Assembly (NCBI RefSeq): GCF_029870285.1
Contig: NZ_JACSYA010000036.1
Coordinates: 1-59,965 of the forward strand
Direction of reading: 5' to 3'
Source of the DNA: Delftia sp. PS-11
Lineage (GTDB): Bacteria > Pseudomonadota > Gammaproteobacteria > Burkholderiales > Burkholderiaceae_C
Length of the DNA: 59,965 nt
A model generated the notes under the pieces. It was not told the DNA's origin. It did not search any database and saw only the letters and a list, made by a program, of their open reading frames with translations. The translations under genes and the position numbers were made by a program. This document shows, piece after piece, positions 52,610 to 59,965 of the stretch; the stretch's first letter is position 1; every line of letters begins with the position of its first letter.

Positions 52610-54097
52610 ATGAAGACTATTACCATCTCCCGCCGCACTGCTATTTCATTCGCTGCAGCAACCTGCTTTTCAGGAGTAATTGGCGCCCGTGAGACATCAT
52701 CGTTTCTTGATCTTGATCAGACCACTCGGGTAGTGGCACCACTTAATCCAGTAGCTCGCAAACTTCTAATTCGGGGTGCGACGATTATCAGCATGGACGA
52801 AAATGTCGGCAATCTGGCCAAGGGAGATATCCTGATTGCCGACGGCACCATCGTAGCCATCGGCGTGAACCTTAACTCCAATGGTGCCGAAGTGATTGAT
52901 GCAGCGGAGATGATTGCGATTCCGGGCATGGTCGATACACACCGCCATTGCTGGGAAGGTCAGCTACGTCGCATAAACCCAAATGCCGCGTCTCTTGAAG
53001 ACTACAGCAACGCAACTCATTTATCTTTTGCAAAATACTACCGTCCGCAGGACATTTATGTAGGGAACATGGTTTCCGCATTAGGCTGCATCGATGTTGG
53101 CATCACAACTGTGATAGATAACTCCCATAATAGTCGAAGTGCCGCGCACTCTGATGCGGCAGTAGAAGCACTTCTCGATGCAGGCATTCGTGCAGTACAC
53201 GCACCCGGCGCGCCTGGCGCGGGCGATTGGGATAAGGCACATTGGCCGGGCAATCTTGCACGGTTGAAATCCAAGTACCTCACCAATCGCCCTGAAGGCT
53301 TGTTGACGCTGGGCGTAATGGACGGCTTTCCGAAGCTTGAGACAGACCAATGGGCAGTTGCGAGAGAATTGGGTGCCGTCATCGTCACCGAGTTTATTGG
53401 TGGCGACTTGGCGTCCCAACTCGAAGGCTTGCACCGTAAGGGCCTATTGCGTAGTGACAACATTTTCAACCACTGTACCGATCTGCCTGAATCTGCCTGG
53501 AAGATCTTGCGTGAGGCAGGTGTACGCGTCAGTGTCACCCCACGTTCAGATGCCCACTACGGTATCGAGGATGGCTTGAATGCATGGAAGGCTGCGCTGG
53601 AGCACGGCATTCGCCCTGGTTTGAGTGTCGATAACGAGACCTCATACAGCGGCGACATGTTTATGGAGATGCGCGTCGCCTTCTACCAGCGACGGGTGCA
53701 AGGAAAGCCTGGGAATGCCGAGATGGTGGCATCGACCAATGCTTCCCGGTTGTTGCAGGCTGCCACGATCGACGGAGCAGCTTGCGCAGGGCTCGACAGA
53801 CGCACTGGAAGCCTGACGCCAGGTAAGCAGGCAGACATAGTTCTGATCCGGACAACTGACTTAAACTTGTATCCTGCCAATAATGTGATCGGAACCGTTG
53901 TTCACGCAGCAGAACGCAGCAACGTCGACACAGTCATTATCGGCGGACGTCTACGAAAACGCGGTGGGGTGCTGTTGGGTGTGGACCAGGCAAAACTACG
54001 CTCTGCGATAGACGAGTCCCGAGCTTATCTGTTCAAAGCTGCAGGCTACCAGCCAGAGCCGTTCTCTGAATCATTCAAGCCTATTGCCAATAAATAG
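52610..54097 (+). CDS. Tat-exported amidohydrolase (deaminase/chlorohydrolase type)
   Basis: This 495-residue metal-dependent hydrolase begins with a twin-arginine-like signal (SRRTAISFAAATCFSGVIG). It has the amidohydrolase beta sandwich (LIRGATIISMDENVGNL), the metal pair in GMVDTHRHCWEGQ (HxH), a later His in NHCTDLPESAWKIL and the acid in LSVDNETSYSGDMFMEMR. This order matches the S-adenosylhomocysteine deaminase/TrzN/AtzA group. A periplasmic location is unusual for that group and points to an exogenous substrate. GC content is moderate, between the flavoprotein genes and the core genome. Confidence 0.85.
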   Translation: MKTITISRRTAISFAAATCFSGVIGARETSSFLDLDQTTRVVAPLNPVARKLLIRGATIISMDENVGNLAKGDILIADGTIVAIGVNLNSNGAEVIDAAEMIAIPGMVDTHRHCWEGQLRRINPNAASLEDYSNATHLSFAKYYRPQDIYVGNMVSALGCIDVGITTVIDNSHNSRSAAHSDAAVEALLDAGIRAVHAPGAPGAGDWDKAHWPGNLARLKSKYLTNRPEGLLTLGVMDGFPKLETDQWAVARELGAVIVTEFIGGDLASQLEGLHRKGLLRSDNIFNHCTDLPESAWKILREAGVRVSVTPRSDAHYGIEDGLNAWKAALEHGIRPGLSVDNETSYSGDMFMEMRVAFYQRRVQGKPGNAEMVASTNASRLLQAATIDGAACAGLDRRTGSLTPGKQADIVLIRTTDLNLYPANNVIGTVVHAAERSNVDTVIIGGRLRKRGGVLLGVDQAKLRSAIDESRAYLFKAAGYQPEPFSESFKPIANK

Positions 54098-54271
54098 TAA
54101 TTGGCAGCTGAGGTCTTGAGTTACTTGGGTGTAATATTCCTTGCTCTCTCATGGTGTGAGTCCTGTGATCGATGGCCGAACGATACTGTGATCCGAGAGA
54201 AAGCTCACAGTTCATCGGCAGATGATCTATCAAGCGTCGTTATACATTAATTAAAATATATTTAAACTCTG

Positions 54272-55135
54272 ATGTTTTATTCTGATAAAAATATTCCAAA
54301 CCTGCTTGGTGAATGCCCCTTGTGGTGTTGGCGCACAAGTCGCCTGTTCTGGGTGGACATAGTACGGTCGGAGCTACACGCAAAACACTTTCATTCTGGA
54401 TCTACACGACGTTGGTCGTTGCCTGAGCAAATCGGATCTTTTGCCATGACCAGTGACGATAATATCCTTTTGTTGGGAATGGAGTCCAGTCTGGCTTACT
54501 TCGATCTGTCTACAGAGAGATTGTCGAAAATTGCCGCATCTCCGGGGCAAGAGCGCACTCGCATCAACGATGGCAGATGCGATCGGTTTGGAAACTTTAT
54601 CTTCAGCACAATGCATCAGGGCCAGCCGCCCGAAGCTGTAGGAGCATTCTTCCGGCTCAATGCTGAAACGCTCTCTATCGAGAGGCTGCCACTTGCAGAG
54701 GTGGCGATACCCAATAGTATTTGCTTCAGTCCCGACGGAGGCACAATGTACTACTGCGACTCGTTGCAGGGAAAGATAATGCGTTGTGATTACCCTTCAT
54801 TTGAGAATCAAAGAATTTTCACGCACGTGGAAGGTGGCGGGGCACCTGACGGATCGTGTGTTGACGCAGACGGCTACGTTTGGAATGCCGAGTGGGGCGG
54901 AAGCCGAGTAGTTCGATACCGTCCCGATGGTACCGTGGATCGAAAATTGTCCAGCCCTGCAATCCAGATGACATGCCCGGTGATCGGCGGAGCAGAGCTT
55001 GACACATTGTTCTGCACCACTGCGCGTGTCTGGCTGGAGTCACCGCATGATTCCGATGGCTCGCTACATATCTCACAAGATGCGGTCAATCAAGGGCTGC
55101 GGGAGGCGATCTTTGCGGGTCGGCTAACCATCTAG
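54272..55135 (+). CDS. SMP-30/gluconolactonase-family lactonase
   Basis: This 287-residue beta-propeller should hydrolyse a lactone or a related ester with one divalent metal. LLGECPLWCWRTSRLFWVDI provides the conserved Glu, RINDGRCDRFGNFIFSTM the Asn-Asp pair, PNSICFSPDGGTMYYCDSLQ the next Asn, and GAPDGSCVDADGYVWNAEWG the catalytic Asp. It lies 174 bp after the amidohydrolase and is likely part of the same pathway. Confidence 0.88.
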   Translation: MFYSDKNIPNLLGECPLWCWRTSRLFWVDIVRSELHAKHFHSGSTRRWSLPEQIGSFAMTSDDNILLLGMESSLAYFDLSTERLSKIAASPGQERTRINDGRCDRFGNFIFSTMHQGQPPEAVGAFFRLNAETLSIERLPLAEVAIPNSICFSPDGGTMYYCDSLQGKIMRCDYPSFENQRIFTHVEGGGAPDGSCVDADGYVWNAEWGGSRVVRYRPDGTVDRKLSSPAIQMTCPVIGGAELDTLFCTTARVWLESPHDSDGSLHISQDAVNQGLREAIFAGRLTI

Positions 55136-55750
55136 AGTGCGTTATGCACTTCCCGTCGAAGCCAGTATCTGAGCCGCAACCAGTAGCATGAGCATGGAAA
55201 AGAACAGAAAGTGCAAGCCAATCAACACCTTTTCCCGACCTCGCCCTATCCGCAATAAAGCACCTAGTCAGCCCCGACTCGGTCAGGTCAAGCGCATTGA
55301 CAACTTCTATCCCTACTGTTGCATCCCGAATGGATTACATTGATGCAATTCAACGGGATGCAACAAGTAACTCTGATCGATTGGTCGCGATGCAGTCATG
55401 AGCAGCGGCAGTCGCTGCACAGGAGACGCTGACTGAGACGGTGGGAACGACCGCAAAGGGTCGGCAGCCGACTGCTGGCCGGCTGCTCCAGGCGGATAGC
55501 AACAGTTCATCAGGGGCCGACTTCCGAGCACAAAGCGGGAGAAGTAAGGCTTCAAGAGGGCTGCGTCCCCACCCCGGCCCGGATGAAACTGGGGAGCATC
55601 GGGAACTGCAGGCTTCAGGCAGAATTCGGCACTGAATCTGCATGCGGCAATGCGTTGCTGGCCCTCCACTGCAAGCCGCTTGCAGCGCCTTTGGCTCCAT
55701 TCACACCGCAAGCACCAGGCATGGTGCGATTTCCCTGCGTCAGATCTCAC
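55136..55750. other. Gene-free stretch with dyad and possible gene remnant
   Basis: No intact gene. On the minus strand, about 55142-55250 reads as a hydrophobic tail (VLIGLHFLFFSMLMLLVAAQ then a stop) that may be the decayed end of a membrane-protein gene. GTTGCATCCCG (55318-55328) and CGGGATGCAAC (55354-55364) form a perfect 11-bp inverted repeat 25 bp apart. Confidence 0.4.
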
Positions 55751-56431
55751 ATGTCATGTCGCCACCTTTTTCTGGCATTTGCCTTGCTTGGACATGCAGC
55801 TGCCGCTCTCAGCACGGAAGAATCTGCGGTGCGCTTTCTGCAATCCCAGGCCTGGGCGGGTACCAACACGCCAAAGCAAGTCAATGTGCTGTGGGGGACA
55901 ACGGGCGACCTCAACACCGACGGGCTACCGGACTACGCAGCAGTCGTCAATGTGCGGCAGGACGAAAGCACCGAAGAAGAGGAGCAGCTTGTGGTGCTCA
56001 CCGGCACCGCAGACGGGGGCTACAGGCTGCTGTCACGTTCGGGAACCTTCTGCGGAGCCGGGCGCAGCGGCAAGTTCTACAACCTCCGCATGGATGCGAA
56101 ATCGCTGTTTGTGCAGGCCGTATGGACTGCGGAGGGCGAGCGATACTCCGGCCGAACCCTGCAGTTGCGCTACCACCATGGCATCGATGACCTCGAACTG
56201 ATCGGTGAAGAGGAGGTGTCACGGGACAACGGGCAAGACTACAAAATCAGTGTCAATTTCCTGACCGGCGCAGTCACCTACAGCCGTGCAGGAAAAAAGC
56301 AGCGCAAGGAGGTCCATGCACAGCTGATCCAGGCTCCCTTGTTCAGACTCCAGTCCTTTGTTTGCTTCAGCCAGGACGATTTAAGGCCGCGCATCCATAT
56401 TGACGAGAGCTTCAGAATCAAACGGAATTGA
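55751..56431 (+). CDS. Secreted hypothetical protein
   Basis: This 226-residue protein has a signal peptide (HLFLAFALLGHAAAALS) and no recognised domain. The segment GTTGDLNTDGLPDYAAVVNV resembles a single FG-GAP/EF-hand-like calcium loop (DLNTDGLPDYA), and later parts are beta-rich (SGRTLQLRYHHGIDDLELIG). The ATG at 55751 is chosen because the signal begins there; open frame extends upstream. The next gene is 45 bp away on the same strand. Confidence 0.65.
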   Translation: MSCRHLFLAFALLGHAAAALSTEESAVRFLQSQAWAGTNTPKQVNVLWGTTGDLNTDGLPDYAAVVNVRQDESTEEEEQLVVLTGTADGGYRLLSRSGTFCGAGRSGKFYNLRMDAKSLFVQAVWTAEGERYSGRTLQLRYHHGIDDLELIGEEEVSRDNGQDYKISVNFLTGAVTYSRAGKKQRKEVHAQLIQAPLFRLQSFVCFSQDDLRPRIHIDESFRIKRN

Positions 56432-56476
56432 TGGCGCCATCCGTCCCGACAGATCAAAATTTTGAGAGGAAGCGAC

Positions 56477-56923
56477 ATGCACCCGTCTTCCGCGAAAACC
56501 ATGGTGGCGAACGACATGATGCAATGCGCATGGACCGGCCTGGATGGCCGGCTGGTTTTTACTTTCACGATCCAGCGTGTCTCCGGCCACGCGCTGCCTG
56601 CGCATGTCATGGTGTGCTTCGGCCTGAACGAAGCAGGCATCCATCGGATGGGATTACCCCAAGGCGTGACACAGCGGTTTGATGTGCGCTTCCCCGCTGG
56701 CGCATATGTGTCCGGCTATCTGGCGCAGAAAACACCGGTACACATGGACGGTGCAGACTGTGTGGCAGTATTCGCCGACATCCATTACGGCATGAACAGC
56801 TCCGAGGGCCATCACTTCGAGGGTGTCATGGCCGCCTGGCCCATCTGTGCCCCCGAGCCGCAGCCAGGTCCGGGGCCGCAACTGCCGCCCCTGCCCCCTG
56901 CGCCTTGTCCAGAAGGTCAATGA
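56477..56923 (+). CDS. Hypothetical beta-rich protein with Pro-rich tail
   Basis: This 148-residue protein is not recognised. It starts at ATG 56477 after GAGAGGA. The middle is probably a beta sandwich (LVFTFTIQRVSGHALPAHVM), and the last 25 residues are Pro-rich (APEPQPGPGPQLPPLPPAPC). It has no signal peptide and probably shares a transcript with the secreted protein upstream. Confidence 0.6.
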   Translation: MHPSSAKTMVANDMMQCAWTGLDGRLVFTFTIQRVSGHALPAHVMVCFGLNEAGIHRMGLPQGVTQRFDVRFPAGAYVSGYLAQKTPVHMDGADCVAVFADIHYGMNSSEGHHFEGVMAAWPICAPEPQPGPGPQLPPLPPAPCPEGQ

Positions 56924-57033
56924 TCGAGCGGCTGTTTGCGCCCCGCAGCAGCAGCCGGTCGCAGCGCATCGATCAACGTCTGCTGTGCAGTGCTGCGCTT
57001 CGGGCTTGAAATCGCCAACTTTAAAATACCGCC

Positions 57034-58434
57034 ATGACCCTTCTCCCGGCCTCGCCCAACTCCTTCGACAAACTTGCGCTTTCGCCTGCGACGCTCGCCA
57101 ACCTTGAGCGGCTCGGCTATCTTGAAATGACGGCGATTCAGCTCGCCAGCCTGCCCCCCGCGCTTGAAGGCAAGGATGTGATCGCACAGGCCAAAACCGG
57201 CAGCGGCAAAACAGCAGCCTTTGCGCTGGCGCTGCTGGCGAAGCTTGAGACGAGAAATTTCTCGGTGCAGGCCCTGGTGCTCTGCCCTACGCGCGAGTTG
57301 GCCGATCAGGTGACGACCGAGATTCGCCGCCTGGCGCGTGCGGAAGACAACGTCAAGGTGGTGACCTTGTCCGGTGGCGTTCCGCTGCGCGGCCAAAGCG
57401 CAAGCCTTGAGAACGGCGCGCACGTGATCGTCGGCACGCCCGGCCGTGTGATGGATCACCTTGACCGGGGCCATTTGAACCTTGATTCGCTGAACACATT
57501 GGTGCTCGACGAAGCAGATCGCATGCTCGACATGGGTTTTGTCGATGACATCGCAAAAGTCGCCAGGCAGTGCCCCCCACAGCGCCAGACCTTGCTGTTC
57601 TCCGCAACCTACCCCGAAAGCATCGCCCAGCTGGCCGCGCGATTCATGCGTGACCCGGTCACGGTCAAAGTCGCCACACAGCACAGCGGCGAGCAGATCG
57701 AGCAGCGCTGGTACGAGGTGGACAAAGAAGAACGACTGCCTGCGGTGGCTCGCCTGCTGGAGCATTTCCGGCCTGAGAGCACGCTGGCCTTCTGCAATAC
57801 CAAGGCGCGCTGCCGGGCCCTCGCCGAGCTGCTGCAAGCCCAAGGCTACAGCGCACTGGAGCTGCACGGCGATCTGGAGCAGCGCGATCGTGACCAAGTG
57901 CTGGTGCGCTTCGTGAACGGCAGCTGCTCCGTGCTGGTCGCAACCGATGTGGCGGCTCGTGGGCTCGATGTGACTAATCTGGGCGCCGTCATCAACGTGG
58001 ACATCACGCCCGATCCGGAAGTGCATGTGCACCGCATCGGCCGCACAGGCCGCGCCGGTCAGAAGGGTCTGGCTCTCAGCCTCGCGACGATGGACGAAAT
58101 GGGTGCGGTCGGGAACATCGAACAGATGCAGGGCAGCCCATCCGTCTGGTACCCACTGGACGGGTTGACGCCGACTCCCGGAGGCCGTCTGCTGCCATCC
58201 AAGGCAACCATTCATATCAATGCCAGCCGCAAAGACAAGATCCGCCCGGGCGACGTGCTGGGCGCTCTCACCGCAGACCTCGGCTACACCCGCGAGCAAG
58301 TGGGCAAGATCGACATCAACGAGTTCGCAACCTATGTGGCCGTAGATCGCAAGATTGCGCATGATGTGGTTGCCAGGCTCAATAGCGGAAAAATCAAGGG
58401 GCGAACAGTGAAGGTGCGGCTGCTCAAGGATTGA
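57034..58434 (+). CDS. dbpA: ATP-dependent RNA helicase DbpA
   Basis: This 466-residue DEAD-box helicase assembles the 50S ribosomal subunit by binding hairpin 92 of 23S rRNA. It has AKTGSGKTAAF (motif I), PTRELADQV (Ia), TPGRVMDHL (Ib), VLDEADRMLDMGF (II), FSATYP (III), VATDVAARGLDV (V) and HRIGRTGRAGQKG (VI). The C-terminal DbpA RNA-binding domain includes IRPGDVLGALTADLGYTREQ and IDINEFATYVAV. Length fits DbpA. Confidence 0.93.
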   Translation: MTLLPASPNSFDKLALSPATLANLERLGYLEMTAIQLASLPPALEGKDVIAQAKTGSGKTAAFALALLAKLETRNFSVQALVLCPTRELADQVTTEIRRLARAEDNVKVVTLSGGVPLRGQSASLENGAHVIVGTPGRVMDHLDRGHLNLDSLNTLVLDEADRMLDMGFVDDIAKVARQCPPQRQTLLFSATYPESIAQLAARFMRDPVTVKVATQHSGEQIEQRWYEVDKEERLPAVARLLEHFRPESTLAFCNTKARCRALAELLQAQGYSALELHGDLEQRDRDQVLVRFVNGSCSVLVATDVAARGLDVTNLGAVINVDITPDPEVHVHRIGRTGRAGQKGLALSLATMDEMGAVGNIEQMQGSPSVWYPLDGLTPTPGGRLLPSKATIHINASRKDKIRPGDVLGALTADLGYTREQVGKIDINEFATYVAVDRKIAHDVVARLNSGKIKGRTVKVRLLKD

Positions 58435-58522
58435 AGGGGGTTCAGGCGCAAAAGCGACAGCGTACTTCGCAAAGGCGTCGAATTGAAGTACGCCTTCATC
58501 GTGGCGCGCCGAAGGGTGTGGC

Positions 58523-59719
58523 TCATCTCGGTGCAATGCCGGGTTCTGGAATTTTCTGAGCACACAGGGTGGCGAAGCCTTCTTCCAAGTCATGCTGCAG
58601 CGCTTCGAACGATTCCAGCCCGATGTGGAGCCGCAGCAACCAACTCTCGCGCTCACGCATGTCAAGCCAAGAGAACGTGTTTCCTCGGACCGGTGCGACA
58701 AGGCTGTGGGTGCCTCCCCAACTTGCACCAATCTTGAACATCTTGAAACCCTCGACCATTTCGATGACGCGGCTGTCGGTGGCTTTCTTCAGAATCACAC
58801 TCAGCAATCCATTTCCACCCCTGAAGTACTGAGAAAACAGCCCGTGCTGGCGGTCTCCAGGACGAAACGGGCAGATGACCCGCTCAACCATTGGTTGTTT
58901 ATCCAGCCAGTCTGCTATCACCAAGGCACGTTTGGCGTGCTCCGAAAGACGAACCTCAAGCGTTTGAAGTCCTCGCAGAACCAGCGAAGCACTGTCGGAG
59001 GAGACGCCTTCCCCAAGCATGAATGAGGTCGTTTTCAGACGCTCGTACAACGCACGATCATTGACGGTGACAGAGCCCATGCATACGTCTGAATGGCCGC
59101 TCGCATACTTGGACAACGCATTGCAGACAATGTCGATTCCAAATTTAAAGAGTTGAGTGAGGCCCAACCCCCAAGCGTTGTCAACCGATATCAGGGCGCC
59201 GTGTTGATGAGCTTCATATGCAATCCTTTGCATATCTTGAATCTCCATAGTATAAGAACCCGGAGATTCCAAAATCACCAGCCGCGTAGCGGGCTCAAGC
59301 GATTGCTGAATTGATGTGGCATCTGCTGGAATTAATGTGTGCCTCACCCCAATACGCGACAGGAAATTCTTGCAAAACTCGCGAGTGGTGCCATAAGCAT
59401 TCTGTGCAATTATTATATGATCACCACTTTTTAGAAGAGCGAGCATGGGAAGATTTACCGCTGACAATCCCGAAGGCGTGGCTAGGCAGTATTCACCACC
59501 CTCTATTTTTGCAATCTCCTGCTCCATGTATCTGATTATCGGAGTTCCATACAACCCGTAGCTGAATCCATCAAAAAGTCTGTCACGCCGGTTGATGAAC
59601 TCTTCAACAGTATTGAACTTGATGGTCGATGCTCGATGAATTGGGACTGCAAATCCCATGAATTCCGGCATGCTCTTGAGTCGATCATGCATATCGACCG
59701 GGAAAATATTTTTGTCCAA
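58523..59719 (-). CDS. Cystathionine beta-lyase-like PLP enzyme
   Basis: This 398-residue Cys/Met-metabolism enzyme has the PLP lysine in NALSKYASGHSDVCMGS, the phosphate-binding ATPSGLSAVNLPMLALLKSG split as ATPSGLSAVN, SVDNAWGLG with the Asp that binds the pyridine nitrogen, and IGASWGGTHSLV near the C-terminus. This pattern fits MetC-type beta-lyases more than gamma-synthases. The TTG at 59719 is selected by AGGAG at 8-bp spacing and gives the usual length; an ATG at 59692 is the alternative. Codon use is less GC-rich than in the core genes. Its substrate is not certain; a gene seems to start divergently from it. Confidence 0.85.
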   Translation of the reverse strand: MDKNIFPVDMHDRLKSMPEFMGFAVPIHRASTIKFNTVEEFINRRDRLFDGFSYGLYGTPIIRYMEQEIAKIEGGEYCLATPSGLSAVNLPMLALLKSGDHIIIAQNAYGTTREFCKNFLSRIGVRHTLIPADATSIQQSLEPATRLVILESPGSYTMEIQDMQRIAYEAHQHGALISVDNAWGLGLTQLFKFGIDIVCNALSKYASGHSDVCMGSVTVNDRALYERLKTTSFMLGEGVSSDSASLVLRGLQTLEVRLSEHAKRALVIADWLDKQPMVERVICPFRPGDRQHGLFSQYFRGGNGLLSVILKKATDSRVIEMVEGFKMFKIGASWGGTHSLVAPVRGNTFSWLDMRERESWLLRLHIGLESFEALQHDLEEGFATLCAQKIPEPGIAPR

Positions 59720-59939
59720 GATTGAATCTCCTGATGGGTGATAAACACACGTCTTCGTTTGGACTTCCCGAGTCCTCTGGACGCCGTGACAAACGAGCGC
59801 GTGGCGATGGGATGGAGCTGGCGTGCCACACGTCTGGTGACTAATTTTGTCGGCCACATGGAAGCGATGTTGAACGTTTAGTTATCACATGAATTCATTT
59901 AGTTATACACTTCGCAGACTCACATGAGCAAAGCTCCCT

Positions 59940-59965
59940 ATGCGTGTCACCGAGATTGAAACCTT
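59940..59965 (+). CDS. Possible start of a gene cut by the window edge
   Basis: ATG at 59940 opens MRVTEIET, an N-terminus common in mandelate racemase/enolase-superfamily enzymes. Only eight codons are visible and no clear ribosome binding site precedes them, so this is a guess. Confidence 0.25.

Overview
The window looks like chromosome of a high-GC betaproteobacterium of the Comamonadaceae, most like Comamonas or Delftia. This is inferred from GC-rich codon use, two Bug/TctC-type solute receptors, a gentisate (3-hydroxybenzoate) operon, a valine-degradation operon and the general gene style; no rRNA or taxonomic marker is present. No tRNA, rRNA, CRISPR array or intact insertion sequence was seen.

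Layout. (1) 1-7.1 kb: an EAL phosphodiesterase divergent from a MarR-controlled tripartite drug-efflux operon (OM factor, HlyD adaptor, DHA2/EmrB pump). (2) 7.2-12.2 kb: a metallo-beta-lactamase-fold hydrolase, a CycA-type amino-acid permease and a Fur-box-preceded TonB-dependent siderophore receptor. (3) 12.2-19.2 kb: a 1313-residue secreted beta-helix/RTX protein next to an OmpR-type regulator and a divergent, AT-rich 7TMR-DISM sensor kinase. (4) 19.5-23.1 kb: a small secreted SnoaL-like protein, then a cobalamin riboswitch driving btuB and a BtuF-like binding protein. (5) 23.7-26 kb: a small coiled-coil protein and a chemoreceptor. (6) 26.2-32.9 kb: an Rhs protein with a Sec signal and a Tle1-like lipase tip, followed by two tandem paralogous lipoproteins that are probable immunity proteins, and an ABM-fold protein. 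(7) 32.9-40.6 kb: a patatin-like lipoprotein, LysR and MarR regulators, and the divergent operon 3-hydroxybenzoate 6-hydroxylase, gentisate dioxygenase, fumarylpyruvate hydrolase, maleylpyruvate isomerase, Bug receptor. Together these take 3-hydroxybenzoate to fumarate and pyruvate. (8) 40.7-47.3 kb: a MITE-like repeat, a second Bug receptor with a divergent MarR regulator, and a valine/isobutyrate operon (mmsA, acyl-CoA dehydrogenase, mmsB) with LprI-like and TfoX-N passengers. (9) 47.4-49.8 kb: a free-standing tryptophan synthase beta paralogue, an XRE regulator and a second, inverted copy of the repeat. (10) 50-55.1 kb: an AT-richer accessory module of LysR, two flavoredoxin-like flavoproteins, a Tat-exported amidohydrolase and an SMP-30-type lactonase. 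(11) 55.7-60 kb: two unrecognised proteins, a DbpA-type helicase and a cystathionine beta-lyase-like enzyme; a further gene may begin at the right edge.

The parts most worth following up are the Rhs/lipase locus with its duplicated immunity gene that overlaps the end of rhs, the flavoredoxin-pair/amidohydrolase/lactonase module, the RTX/two-component locus, the inverted-repeat element present twice, and two strikingly regular operator-like sequences (three CAATNATTG boxes at 15-bp spacing; a 43-bp palindrome in the gentisate control region).
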